DNA of 49,687 nucleotides, taken from assembly GCA_029932055.1 (NCBI GenBank), contig JAOZQU010000002.1, positions 1-49,687 on the forward strand. The letters are read 5' to 3'. The notes under the pieces were generated by a model. That model was not told the origin of the DNA and made no database searches. It saw only the letters and a list, made by a program, of their open reading frames with translations. This stretch comes from Desulfocapsa sp. Its GTDB lineage: Bacteria; Desulfobacterota; Desulfobulbia; Desulfobulbales; Desulfocapsaceae. Made by a program: the position numbers and the translations under genes. Below are positions 20,175-30,064 of the stretch, in pieces. Numbering within the stretch: position 1 is the stretch's first letter; each line of letters starts with the position of its first letter.

Positions 20175-20798
20175 ATGAGAGACGATCGCGGTCAGTCTAT
20201 TTCTGACCAAATAAAACAGATGGACTTTCACGAACGTCTGGGAAATACAATATTGGAGGTATTTTCCGAATCTGATTTCCATGCAGTTGGTCTTAGAGAT
20301 ATTGCAAAAAAAGCAGGGGTGAGCTTCGCCACAATCTATAAACACTATGGCAACAAGGAACGTCTGGTTTTTGCCTTTGTTGATATATGGATGGGCGGTT
20401 TAACTGATAGAATCATAGATCACCTGCAGGGCATGGCTGATCTCAAAGAAAAACTCAGAAAGATTTTTTGGTTACAATTGGAATATTATGAGCACCACAG
20501 TGATTTTGCCAAAATAATCTTCATGACCCTCCCCATGAAGACATGGATGTCGGACGAAAGTTTTGAACAACGCAGGATGTTCAATCTTCTTATGGATGTA
20601 CTGAGGCAAGGGCAGGACGAAGGAGTACTGAATGCAAATGTGGATACCCGAATCCTGCTGGATTTCATGCTGGGTTTTGTGCAGCGCAGTTTTATCATGT
20701 GGGTTCAAAGAGGACAAAAAGAGAATCTAGCCGAACAGACAGATGTTATGTTTGATATGGTTTGGCGTGGAATCGTGACTCCTGAGAGAGTTACATAG
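20175..20798 (+). CDS. TetR/AcrR family transcriptional regulator
   Basis: HTH 'ILEVFSESDFHAVGLRDIAKKAGVSFATIYKHYGNKERLVFAFVD'. Internal ATG at 20175 preferred over the ORF start at 19977. Confidence 0.85.
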   Translation: MRDDRGQSISDQIKQMDFHERLGNTILEVFSESDFHAVGLRDIAKKAGVSFATIYKHYGNKERLVFAFVDIWMGGLTDRIIDHLQGMADLKEKLRKIFWLQLEYYEHHSDFAKIIFMTLPMKTWMSDESFEQRRMFNLLMDVLRQGQDEGVLNANVDTRILLDFMLGFVQRSFIMWVQRGQKENLAEQTDVMFDMVWRGIVTPERVT

Positions 20799-20820
20799 CA
20801 GGACTGTCCACTTAGGGAAT

Positions 20821-21004
20821 GGGAATAAATAACTCATCGTTTTCGCATCCCTGCTTCAGGCCATCTTTAACCGATCCTCAATCACAGGTAAGCGCAGACT
20901 CCGAAATCCTCGAATTAGCGCTGCTAGTTCTGCGGTTTTGTTCAATCAGATCGACTAAATATGACCTAAATCAGGGCGCGTATTCCAATGACTTATTTAT
21001 TTCC
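20821..21004. repeat. Candidate degenerate TIR-bounded element (MITE/IS relic) upstream of prpE
   Basis: 20821-20853 GGGAATAAATAACTCATCGTTTTCGCATCCCTG versus reverse complement of 20972-21004 GGAAATAAATAAGTCATTGGAATACGCGCCCTG: 22/33 identical, with the first 12 nt differing at one position. Confidence 0.45.
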
Positions 21005-21043
21005 AGTCTCTTACGACGCCATCACAATTAATCGAGGAAAATC

Positions 21044-22939
21044 ATGGGACAATTCAACACATTATTTCAACAGAGCCTTGAGCAACCTGACGCATTCTGG
21101 GCTGATGCGGCGAGTGGCATTGACTGGATCAAAAAATGGGACAAAGTTCTCGATGCTTCGAATCCTCCCTTTTACCGCTGGTTCACTGGAGCAGAGCTGA
21201 ACACCTGTTATAATGCCGTTGATCGCCACGTTGAGGCAGGCCGTGGTGAGCAGACTGCCATTATCTATGATTCTCCGGTAACTGACACCATTCGTAAAAT
21301 TTCCTACAATGAGCTGCAGACCGAGGTTGCCAATTTTGCAGGTGCCCTGAAAAGCCAGGGTGTGGAAAAAGGCGACACCGTTATTATATACATGCCCATG
21401 ATCCCTGAAGCTGCTGTTTCAATGCTGGCCTGTGCCAGGATTGGCGCGATCCACTCCGTTGTTTTTGGTGGTTTTGCAGCAAGTGAACTTGCCATACGCA
21501 TTGATCATGCCCGGCCTAAAGTTTTGGTAACAGCATCGGGTGCTGTGGAAGGCAAGAAGGTTATTGCCTACAAACCCCTTGTTGACAAGGCCATTGAGCA
21601 ATCCGATCACCAACCGGAAAAATGTATTGTTTTTCAGCGCGATGTTGTGACGGCGGAAATGCAGGAAGGTAGAGATCTGGACTGGCAGGAACTCGTTAAA
21701 GTAAGTGCGCCCGCAGATTGTGTGGCGGTGGCTGCAACCGATCCGCTTTATATTCTCTACACCTCCGGCACCACTGGCATGCCCAAAGGGGTTATGCGGG
21801 ATAATGGAGGACATGCCGTTGCCCTTCACTGGTCCATGAAGAATATCTATAACATTGATGCGGGAGACGTTTTCTGGTCGGCATCCGATGTTGGCTGGGT
21901 GGTTGGGCACTCCTATATTATTTACGGCCCGCTACTCAAAGGTGCGACCACAATCATCTATGAAGGAAAACCCATTGGTACTCCTGACGCCGGCGCCTTC
22001 TGGCGCGTCATTTCCGAACATAAAGTCAAGGTGTTGTTCACCGCTCCAACCGCCTTTCGCGCCATAAAAAAGATGGATCCCAACGGTGAGCTGATAGCAC
22101 AGTATGATATGTCTTCCTTTGAAGCACTTTTCCTTGCAGGAGAACGCCTTGACCCGGACACCTATCACTGGGCATCCGATCTCTTAAAAGTGCCCATCAT
22201 TGATCATTGGTGGCAAACAGAAACCGGCTGGGCAATTGTTGCTTCCTGTCGTGGTATCGAGGAGATGGAGATCAAAGCAGGATCACCCACCCTACCGGTT
22301 CCAGGCTATGATGTGCGGGTCGTGAACGATGAAGGAAAAGAACTTCCCGCCGGTGAAGAAGGAAACATCGTCATAAAACTTCCTCTGCCCCCTGGCACAC
22401 TGGCCACACTCTGGCGCAATGAAGATCGCTTTATCTCTTCCTATATGTCAACCTTTCCCGGATACTATGAAACCAGTGACGGTGGCTTTATTGATAAAGA
22501 TGGTTACGTCTTTGTCATGGGACGTATGGATGATGTGATTAATATTGCCGGCCATCGGCTTTCCACGGGATCCATGGAAGAGGTGCTTGCCACGCATCCT
22601 GATGTGGCTGAATGTGCTGTTATCGGCACCGACGACCAACTCAAAGGACAACTGCCACTCGGGCTTTTTGTGCTGAAATCAGGCGTCGATCGTGATACAG
22701 ACGAAATCAGCAGTGAGCTGGTAAAAATGGTCAGGGAAAAAATCGGTCCCATTGCCTGTTTACGCGAAACTTCAGTGGTGAATCGTTTGCCTAAGACACG
22801 TTCCGGAAAGATCCTGCGTGGAACCATGCGCTCCATTGCCAATGGTAAAGAGTACCGGATGCCATCGACCATAGATGATCCGGCAAGTCTTGAGGAAATC
22901 AGCGGTGCTTTACAGGAAATGGGCTACCCTAAGAAATAA
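21044..22939 (+). CDS. prpE: Propionyl-CoA synthetase (acyl-CoA synthetase, AMP-forming)
   Basis: 'ILYTSGTTGMPKGVMRDNGGHAVAL', 'DHWWQTETGWAIV', 'LPKTRSGKILRGTMR'; PrpE-like N-terminus; SD GAGGAAA upstream. Confidence 0.9.
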   Translation: MGQFNTLFQQSLEQPDAFWADAASGIDWIKKWDKVLDASNPPFYRWFTGAELNTCYNAVDRHVEAGRGEQTAIIYDSPVTDTIRKISYNELQTEVANFAGALKSQGVEKGDTVIIYMPMIPEAAVSMLACARIGAIHSVVFGGFAASELAIRIDHARPKVLVTASGAVEGKKVIAYKPLVDKAIEQSDHQPEKCIVFQRDVVTAEMQEGRDLDWQELVKVSAPADCVAVAATDPLYILYTSGTTGMPKGVMRDNGGHAVALHWSMKNIYNIDAGDVFWSASDVGWVVGHSYIIYGPLLKGATTIIYEGKPIGTPDAGAFWRVISEHKVKVLFTAPTAFRAIKKMDPNGELIAQYDMSSFEALFLAGERLDPDTYHWASDLLKVPIIDHWWQTETGWAIVASCRGIEEMEIKAGSPTLPVPGYDVRVVNDEGKELPAGEEGNIVIKLPLPPGTLATLWRNEDRFISSYMSTFPGYYETSDGGFIDKDGYVFVMGRMDDVINIAGHRLSTGSMEEVLATHPDVAECAVIGTDDQLKGQLPLGLFVLKSGVDRDTDEISSELVKMVREKIGPIACLRETSVVNRLPKTRSGKILRGTMRSIANGKEYRMPSTIDDPASLEEISGALQEMGYPKK

Positions 22940-22940
22940 A

Positions 22941-22982
22941 GAACGTCGAACATCGAACGTTCAACATGGAATTTTGAATTAA
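22941..22982 (+). repeat. Degenerate period-7 repeat tract (locus A)
   Basis: GAACGTC|GAACATC|GAACGTT|CAACATG|GAATTTT|GAATTAA. Confidence 0.7.
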
Positions 22983-22989
22983 AAAGACA

Positions 22990-24141
22990 ATGAAGATTCA
23001 CGAATATCAGGCAAAAGAACTCTTCCGAAAGTCAGGAATTCCTGTTCCGAAAGGAAAAATCTGCCAGGAAAAAAAAGATATAACTTCACTCCTTGCAGAG
23101 ATGCAATTACCGGTGGCAGTTAAGGCACAGATCCTTGCCGGTGGCCGAGGGAAAGGCGGTGGTGTGGTTCTTGCCAGGACAATGGATGCTGCACAAACTG
23201 CTGCTGAAAAAATCCTTGGCATGCAGCTTATTACCAAACAAACCGGCAAAAAGGGAACGGAAGTTAAAACCATCCTCTTTGAGCAGGGGGTGAATATCGC
23301 AAAAGAGCTCTATCTCTCCATGCTTGTTGATCGTGATCGGGCAGGAATTCTGATCATTGCAAGTCGTGACGGAGGCATGGATATTGAAACAGTGGCAGAG
23401 GAGAACCCTGAACGCATTCTCACGGTGCATGTCAATCCTCTACTTGGTCTGCAGGGTTACCAGATACGGGAACTGATTTTTGGCCTTGAGCTTAAAGCAT
23501 CTGTTGCCAAAGCATTCAGCGAACTCCTGAAAAAACTTTTTTCACTCTTCGTACAGTATGACTGTTCTCTGGTGGAGATCAATCCTCTGGTAATTACTAC
23601 CGAAGACACAGTGCTGGCCCTTGATGCAAAGGTGGATATTGATTCCAACAGTCTCTTTCGCCATCCCGACATTCTGGCCATGCATGATACAAGCGAAGAA
23701 GACGAACTTGAAGCTGCAGCCGCCAGTCATGGTTTGAATTATATCCGTCTTGACGGTACCATTGGCAGCATGGTCAATGGTGCCGGACTGGCCATGGCCA
23801 CCATGGATCTGATTAAACAGGCCGGGGTTGAACCGGCAAACTTTCTGGACGTGGGAGGTGGAGCCAGTGCGGAAATGGTGGAAAACGGCTTTCGAATCCT
23901 GTTAAGTGACCCCAACGTGCGTGGTATTTTTATTAATATCTTTGGTGGTATCCTGCGATGTGACATCCTGGCTGAAGGTGTAGTGGCTGCTGCCCGAAAA
24001 ATTGGTCTTTCCCTGCCTGTTGTGGTGCGTATGGAAGGAACCAATGTGGAAGAAGGACGAAAAATCCTTGCTCAGTCCGGCCTGAACCTCACCAGTGCCA
24101 CAGACCTCAACCATGCAGCCCGACTTCTGGCTGCCATATAA
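22990..24141 (+). CDS. sucC: Succinate--CoA ligase (ADP-forming) subunit beta
   Basis: MKIHEYQAKELFRKSGIPVPKG, VKAQILAGGRGKGGGV, 'NIFGGILRCDILAEGVV'. Confidence 0.95.
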   Translation: MKIHEYQAKELFRKSGIPVPKGKICQEKKDITSLLAEMQLPVAVKAQILAGGRGKGGGVVLARTMDAAQTAAEKILGMQLITKQTGKKGTEVKTILFEQGVNIAKELYLSMLVDRDRAGILIIASRDGGMDIETVAEENPERILTVHVNPLLGLQGYQIRELIFGLELKASVAKAFSELLKKLFSLFVQYDCSLVEINPLVITTEDTVLALDAKVDIDSNSLFRHPDILAMHDTSEEDELEAAAASHGLNYIRLDGTIGSMVNGAGLAMATMDLIKQAGVEPANFLDVGGGASAEMVENGFRILLSDPNVRGIFINIFGGILRCDILAEGVVAAARKIGLSLPVVVRMEGTNVEEGRKILAQSGLNLTSATDLNHAARLLAAI

Positions 24142-24151
24142 CTCAGTCATC

Positions 24152-25309
24152 ATGAAATATTCCGTCACACTAAACAAACGCTGCTTTTCCCTGCTTCTTC
24201 TGCTGTCTTTCTGCTTCACACCATTGTCTGCAGCAGCAAAACTAGTCATTGCCCAGGGCGGAGCATCCGGATATCTCATGGGACACAACCTGCCATCATT
24301 GGCGTTAGCTGTTGCAATGGATGCTGATATCATTAAACTTGATGTGGTGATGACGGGAGACAATGAAGTTATTGTCTTTGGCTCTCCAACACTTGGTCGA
24401 GCAAGTAATGTTACTGAAATTTTTCCGGACAGAGCCAGAGAAGATGCGCAATATTATGTTCTTGATTTCACACTCGATGAAATTCGTCAATTGACTCTTC
24501 AGGATCCTGCCGGACGATTTCCAGCTGAACTGTCCCCACGCCTGACCATTCCAACCCTTGATGAAGCGCTGGCCCTGCTGGGAGCACTCGATAGAAGTCT
24601 GGCTAAATTAAAAAAAATTTGCATTGCTGTTGAAATCAAACAGCCCTGGCTGCACCGTAAAGAGGGCAAAGATATCAGTAAACCTGTGCTCAGCATCCTG
24701 CAAAAATATAACTACACCGGTCAGACTGACAATGTATTCATCCTCTCCTACGACACTGTTGAACTCAAACGAATCTCCAGGAAACTGCTTCCTGAAATGC
24801 AGATGTCCATCAAACTGGTGCAGCTCGTTGAATCCAATGAAGGACAGGAAAGTATGACTGAAGAATGGGGAGAATGGGTCAGCTACAACTATGACTGGAT
24901 GTTTAGTAAATCCGGGCTCCGCTCACTTGGAGGAACTGTTGCAGCCATCGGCCTGCCCAAGTATATGCTCGCCGATTCACGAGGAAAACTGCTGCTGGAG
25001 AGTTTTATTGAAAATGCGCATCAGCTTGGCACCATGATTTTCACCTATCCGGTACAAAAGGACGAAAAAACAAGGCTTCCCTTTATCAGCAGCTTTGAAG
25101 AGGAACTTGGATTTTTCTATTTTACGGTGGGAGTCGATGGAGTGATGACGGATTTTTGTGGAGATGCCGTGAAGTACCTGAAAAAAGGGCCGACACCTCC
25201 TACGATTCAGATGCAACAGGGACAATCCGTCCCCCCATCCATAGAGATGGTACTTGATGATCCTCTGCAGCTTACCAGCCCTGCTCCAGTACTCGAGATA
25301 AAGGAGTAA
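24152..25309 (+). CDS. Secreted GlpQ-like glycerophosphodiester phosphodiesterase homologue with degenerate active site
   Basis: Signal peptide; '[17 protein letters not shown]...[58 protein letters not shown]' matches the GlpQ pattern. Internal ATG at 24152 chosen. Confidence 0.85.
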   Translation: MKYSVTLNKRCFSLLLLLSFCFTPLSAAAKLVIAQGGASGYLMGHNLPSLALAVAMDADIIKLDVVMTGDNEVIVFGSPTLGRASNVTEIFPDRAREDAQYYVLDFTLDEIRQLTLQDPAGRFPAELSPRLTIPTLDEALALLGALDRSLAKLKKICIAVEIKQPWLHRKEGKDISKPVLSILQKYNYTGQTDNVFILSYDTVELKRISRKLLPEMQMSIKLVQLVESNEGQESMTEEWGEWVSYNYDWMFSKSGLRSLGGTVAAIGLPKYMLADSRGKLLLESFIENAHQLGTMIFTYPVQKDEKTRLPFISSFEEELGFFYFTVGVDGVMTDFCGDAVKYLKKGPTPPTIQMQQGQSVPPSIEMVLDDPLQLTSPAPVLEIKE

Positions 25310-25313
25310 TCCC

Positions 25314-26195
25314 ATGGCCATATTTATCAACAAAGACACAAAAGTTCTGGTGCAAGGCATCACAGGAAAAGAAGGCCGTTTTCATACCAGCCAATGCCTT
25401 GATTATGGGACAAACATCGTTGGCGGGGTAACGCCTGGCAAAGGCGGTCAGGAAATTGATGGAGTACTGGTATTCAACAGTGTTTCTGAAGCCTGCAGGG
25501 AAACTAAAGCCAACGCCTCAATGATTGTTGTGCCACCTCCTTTTGCTGCCGAAGCAATTCTTGAGGCAGTGGATGCAGAAATCGACCTTGTGGTCTGCAT
25601 CACCGAAGGTATTCCGGTCATGGACATGCTGCGAGTCAAGAATGGAATGGCAGGTTGTCACACGCGCCTCATCGGCCCCAACTGTCCCGGCATTATCACT
25701 CCCGGTGCCTGCAAAATCGGGATCATGCCTGGATCCATCCATATGCCTGGTGGCCCAGTGGGTGTGGTTTCGCGCTCTGGCACCCTGACCTATGAGGTTG
25801 TGCATCAGCTGACGGAACAGGGCCTGGGTCAAACCACCTGCCTTGGCATTGGTGGCGATCCGATCAATGGCACCAACTTTATCGACTGTCTCAGCGCCTT
25901 TCAGGACGACCCGGAAACAAAAGCAGTGGTCATGGTGGGAGAAATTGGCGGTAGCGCCGAAGAAGATGCTGCAGCCTGGATTGCAGCCAATATGAACAAA
26001 CCTGTTGTAGGCTTTATTGCAGGCCTCACAGCCCCTCCGGGCAGACGTATGGGCCATGCCGGAGCCATAGTAAGTGGTGGCAAGGGAACGGCTGCTGCAA
26101 AGCTCGCTGCCATGCGTAAGAATGGCATTCATGTTTGTGAAAACCTAGGTAATCTCGGCAAACTGTGTAAGGAAGTTTTTACAGAGCAGGTATGA
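25314..26195 (+). CDS. sucD: Succinate--CoA ligase subunit alpha
   Basis: '[17 protein letters not shown]', '[20 protein letters not shown]', '[21 protein letters not shown]'. Confidence 0.96.
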   Translation: MAIFINKDTKVLVQGITGKEGRFHTSQCLDYGTNIVGGVTPGKGGQEIDGVLVFNSVSEACRETKANASMIVVPPPFAAEAILEAVDAEIDLVVCITEGIPVMDMLRVKNGMAGCHTRLIGPNCPGIITPGACKIGIMPGSIHMPGGPVGVVSRSGTLTYEVVHQLTEQGLGQTTCLGIGGDPINGTNFIDCLSAFQDDPETKAVVMVGEIGGSAEEDAAAWIAANMNKPVVGFIAGLTAPPGRRMGHAGAIVSGGKGTAAAKLAAMRKNGIHVCENLGNLGKLCKEVFTEQV

Positions 26196-26199
26196 TGAA

Positions 26200-26538
26200 A
26201 TGAAAGAAATCAACTGGCTGGAATTTGAACAGGTTGAACTGCGCACGGGAACCATCATTGAAGTACATGATTTTCCGGAAGCCAGAAAACCAGCCTGGAA
26301 GCTGCTCATCGATTTTGGTGAACAAATTGGTACCAAAAAATCCAGTGCTCAAATAACAGATCTTTACAGCAAGGAAGAGTTGATGGGCAAACAGATTATA
26401 GCTGTTATCAATTTCCCTGCTAAACAAATTGGCCCCTTCATCTCAGAATGCCTGGTCACAGGATTTTCCCAGGAAAATGGTTCCGTGGTTCTGGCAATCC
26501 CCGACAAAACAACCGCTAATGGTTTAAAAATATCATGA
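26200..26538 (+). CDS. csaA: tRNA-binding domain protein (CsaA-like)
   Basis: 'ELRTGTIIEVHDFPEARKPAWKLLIDFGEQIGTKKSSAQIT' and 'VINFPAKQIGPFISECLVTGF'. Confidence 0.88.
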   Translation: MKEINWLEFEQVELRTGTIIEVHDFPEARKPAWKLLIDFGEQIGTKKSSAQITDLYSKEELMGKQIIAVINFPAKQIGPFISECLVTGFSQENGSVVLAIPDKTTANGLKIS

Positions 26539-26963
26539 CAGTACAAAAAACACCGTATCGCGTACTCATTGGCAAGCCCGGACTTGACGGCCATGACCGG
26601 GGTGCTAAATTCATAGCCCGTGCCCTGCGCGATGAAGGCTTTGAAGTAATTTACACAGGCATCCGTAGAACAGCAGCTGAAATTGCAGCCACAGCCATTC
26701 AGGAGGATGTTGATGTTGTGGGACTGTCATCTCTTTCCGGTGCCCATTTACGTCTTTTCCCTGAGGTTGTAAACGAGTTAAAGGAAAGGGGTGGAGCAGA
26801 TATTCCAGTGCTTGGTGGCGGTGTAATCCCGGAAGAAGACATACAACTGCTGCTGGGTGATGGTCTCAATGCTATTTTTACACCAGGCACTCCCGCTAAT
26901 ACTATAATCCGTTCTTTTACCGAGGCCTGTCAGCAACATCGTAACCATGACGCCAACAAGTAA
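26535..26963 (+). CDS. Methylmalonyl-CoA mutase small/C-terminal cobalamin-binding subunit
   Basis: 'RVLIGKPGLDGHDRGAKFIARALRDEGFEVIYTGIRRT', 'GLSSLSGAH', 'VLGGGVIP': B12-binding DxHxxG motif. Confidence 0.94.
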   Translation: MTVQKTPYRVLIGKPGLDGHDRGAKFIARALRDEGFEVIYTGIRRTAAEIAATAIQEDVDVVGLSSLSGAHLRLFPEVVNELKERGGADIPVLGGGVIPEEDIQLLLGDGLNAIFTPGTPANTIIRSFTEACQQHRNHDANK

Positions 26964-27909
26964 AACACTCCTGGCAGGATTAAAAAAGCACGATCCACGC
27001 GCCATTGGCAGAGCCATCTCTGCAGTGGAAAACAACGGAGATGCGGCAGCCGATCTTCTTGCCGCACTTGATCAGGATCTCATTAATAAAGTTCTGGTTC
27101 TTGGTATTACCGGCCCGCCCGGCGCAGGAAAATCCACCCTCACCTCAAGTCTGATCACGACACTTCGTGAACAACAAAAACGGGTTGGTATCATTGCTGT
27201 GGATCCATCCTCTCCCATCAGTGGTGGTGCAATTTTAGGTGATCGTATCCGCATGATGGATCACGCCCTCGACCCTGACGTTGTGGTGCGCTCCATGGCA
27301 ACTCGCGGACGACTGGGCGGCCTCTGCGCTTCTGCCGGAGCTGCTGTACGTATAATGGCTGCAGCCGGATGTGAATCCATCATCATTGAAACCGTGGGTG
27401 TTGGTCAGTCTGAAATGGATATTATCCGTCTGGCAGATATAACGCTCATGGTACTGGCCCCCGGCTTTGGCGATGATATCCAGGCAATGAAAGCAGGGCT
27501 TCTTGAGGTTGCAGACTTTCTGGTGGTCAATAAATCCGACCAGCATGGAGCTGAGGCCCTGTGCATGGATATGGAACAGATCTTTTCCAGCAAACAGGAA
27601 GAAACCGGCATTGCAAGAGTTATACAGACAGTAGCGTCGGAAGACAGAGGTATTGACGAGCTCCTTGCAAGTGTTAACAATTTTGCAGACTACCTTAGGA
27701 TCAGCGGAATGAAAAAAGAACGGCGTAGTAAAGCCCTGGACGCAGAGACTCTGGATTGGATTATTGAAATGCTTCGTCCCCGCTTCCTGCAAGCCATGAA
27801 GGGTAATTCAGGAAACAAAGATCCACGTATACGAGCAAAAGAACTGATCAACACGATTCTTGCGACTCAAAATTCACCTCCAAATATTTTCAAAGAAACG
27901 ACACTGTGA
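26947..27909 (+). CDS. meaB: Methylmalonyl-CoA mutase-associated GTPase MeaB
   Basis: '[18 protein letters not shown]', '[19 protein letters not shown]', '[12 protein letters not shown]', '[10 protein letters not shown]'. Confidence 0.94.
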   Translation: MTPTSKTLLAGLKKHDPRAIGRAISAVENNGDAAADLLAALDQDLINKVLVLGITGPPGAGKSTLTSSLITTLREQQKRVGIIAVDPSSPISGGAILGDRIRMMDHALDPDVVVRSMATRGRLGGLCASAGAAVRIMAAAGCESIIIETVGVGQSEMDIIRLADITLMVLAPGFGDDIQAMKAGLLEVADFLVVNKSDQHGAEALCMDMEQIFSSKQEETGIARVIQTVASEDRGIDELLASVNNFADYLRISGMKKERRSKALDAETLDWIIEMLRPRFLQAMKGNSGNKDPRIRAKELINTILATQNSPPNIFKETTL

Positions 27910-29555
27910 GCACAAATAAAAAATTAAACGATTGGCAGGACAACGAGCTGGCTGCGAGTCTGAATCGTTTTCCGGAACGAAAAACAGAGTTTTCTTTACA
28001 TGGTGACGCTGAAGTTCCGCGCCTTGCTCTGCCGAATACCATTGACGATGAATACCTGGAGCACCTTGGGTTTCCAGGCCAGTATCCGTACACTCGTGGT
28101 GTGCAGCCCACCATGTACCGGGGAAGATTCTGGACCATGCGTCAATATGCAGGCTTCTCCACGGCCGCAGAATCCAACAAACGCTATCGCTACCTCTTGC
28201 GACAAGGTACCACGGGACTATCAGTGGCCTTTGATCTGCCCACCCAGATCGGTTATGACTCCGATGATGCCATGTCTCTTGGAGAAGTGGGCAAGGTTGG
28301 GGTGGCTATCGATACCCTGGCTGACATGGAAATGTTGTTTGATGACATTCCTCTGGATAAAATCTCCACCTCCATGACCATTAACTCGCCCGCCATTGTG
28401 CTCCTCGCCATGTATATTGTGGTAGCTGAAAAACAGGGCATCCCTGCGGAGAAACTCCGCGGGACGATCCAGAATGACATCCTGAAGGAATATGTGGCCC
28501 GTGGTACCTATATTTTTCCACCAAGACCTTCCCTGGGAATTATCACCGATATTTTCCAGTGGTGTAGCTCCAACATGCCGCTTTTCAATACTATTTCCAT
28601 CTCCGGATACCATATTCGAGAGGCGGGTTCCACAGCCGCCCAGGAAGTTGCCTTTACGCTAGCCAATGGTATCACCTATGTGCAGACAGCGCTTGAGGCA
28701 GGGCTGGAAATTGATCATTTTGCAAGACGACTCGCCTTTTTCTTTAATGCATCTTCCAATCTTCTGGAAGAAATTGCAAAATTCAGGGCAGCACGCAGGC
28801 TCTGGGCCCGTATCATGAAAAATCGCTTTGAGGCGAAAAAGCCGGCGTCCATGATGATGCGCTTCCATACCCAGACCGCAGGCAGCAGTCTGGCCGGTCA
28901 GCAGATTGATAACAATATTGTACGCGTCACCCTCCAGGCCCTGGCGGCAGTACTTGGCGGCACCCAAAGTCTGCACACAAACTCCCGGGACGAGGCGCTT
29001 TCACTGCCCACAGAGTCCTCGGTAATGACAGCGCTCCGCACCCAGCAGATCATTGCCCATGAATCCGGAGTTGCAGATACTGTTGATCCTTTTGCAGGAT
29101 CATATTATATGGAGCAGCTTACTGATTCCATCGAGCTTGCTGCAGAGGAACTGATTGCAAAAATTGAGCAGACCGGCGGCGTGGTTGCCTGCATTGAAGA
29201 CGGCTTTATTAAGCGTCAAATCGAACAGGCAGCCTATGACTACCAGAAAGAGATCGAATCAGGCGAACGGGTTATTGTGGGTGTTAACAAGTTCCAGATT
29301 AATGAAGGGGATCAGAACAAACCGGAACTGCTTCGTGTTGATCCTGAGGTAGAAGAAGCACAAGTTACCGCCTTACGAAACGTTCGTGACCAGAGAGATG
29401 GCGGCGAGGTTCAGGATCGACTTGTTGCAATAAAACAGGCTGCTGAATCGGATAGCAATCTGATGGAGCCGATTCTTGATGCAGTTCGTGCCTATGCAAG
29501 TCTTGGTGAAATATGTTCTGTGCTTCGTGGGGTCTTCGGAGAATACCGAGACTAA
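27906..29555 (+). CDS. Methylmalonyl-CoA mutase large subunit (GTG start)
   Basis: '[59 protein letters not shown]', '[17 protein letters not shown]'. Confidence 0.95.
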   Translation: MSTNKKLNDWQDNELAASLNRFPERKTEFSLHGDAEVPRLALPNTIDDEYLEHLGFPGQYPYTRGVQPTMYRGRFWTMRQYAGFSTAAESNKRYRYLLRQGTTGLSVAFDLPTQIGYDSDDAMSLGEVGKVGVAIDTLADMEMLFDDIPLDKISTSMTINSPAIVLLAMYIVVAEKQGIPAEKLRGTIQNDILKEYVARGTYIFPPRPSLGIITDIFQWCSSNMPLFNTISISGYHIREAGSTAAQEVAFTLANGITYVQTALEAGLEIDHFARRLAFFFNASSNLLEEIAKFRAARRLWARIMKNRFEAKKPASMMMRFHTQTAGSSLAGQQIDNNIVRVTLQALAAVLGGTQSLHTNSRDEALSLPTESSVMTALRTQQIIAHESGVADTVDPFAGSYYMEQLTDSIELAAEELIAKIEQTGGVVACIEDGFIKRQIEQAAYDYQKEIESGERVIVGVNKFQINEGDQNKPELLRVDPEVEEAQVTALRNVRDQRDGGEVQDRLVAIKQAAESDSNLMEPILDAVRAYASLGEICSVLRGVFGEYRD

Positions 29556-29568
29556 GGACATGAATGTC

Positions 29569-29645
29569 AGTTAAAAATTTTGAGTTAAAAGTTAAAAATC
29601 GCCAGATAAAATGATGAACATCATATATTGAACATCAACTACACA
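29569..29645 (+). repeat. Degenerate period-7 repeat tract (locus B)
   Basis: AGTTAAA|AATTTTG|AGTTAAA|AGTTAAA|AATCGCC|AGATAAA|ATGATGA|ACATCAT|ATATTGA|ACATCAA|CTACACA. Confidence 0.65.
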
Positions 29646-29656
29646 ACACAAAGCAT

Positions 29657-30064
29657 ATGCTTCAAAAAATAGATCATTTAGGAATCGCAGTCCACTCGAT
29701 AGCCGAAGCACGACATTTTTATGAGAAAGTGCTGGGGCTGACCTGTGAAAAAGAGGAAGAGGTAGAATCACAAAAGGTGCGTACTGCCTTCTTTGTCCTT
29801 GGTGAAACGCACATTGAATTGCTGGAACCAACCGCTGAGGACAGCCCCATAGCCAAGTTTCTTGCCACTCGTGGCGAAGGGCTCCACCATGTGGCCTACC
29901 GCAGCACCGATGTTACAGAACAATTGAAACAGGCCAAAGAAAACGGTTGTAAACTGATCCATGAGACACCGTTTACCGGGGCTGGCAACAAGCAGGTCGC
30001 CTTTCTTCACCCCAAATCCAGCCATGGACTACTCACTGAATTCTGCAGCGGAGAACAAAAATGA
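29657..30064 (+). CDS. mce: Methylmalonyl-CoA epimerase
   Basis: '[28 protein letters not shown]', '[13 protein letters not shown]', VOC fold. Confidence 0.93.
   Translation: MLQKIDHLGIAVHSIAEARHFYEKVLGLTCEKEEEVESQKVRTAFFVLGETHIELLEPTAEDSPIAKFLATRGEGLHHVAYRSTDVTEQLKQAKENGCKLIHETPFTGAGNKQVAFLHPKSSHGLLTEFCSGEQK

Noticed and set aside
25518-26132. 204-aa antisense ORF over sucD
   Set aside because: His/Cys-rich shadow frame of a well-conserved gene; no motifs.
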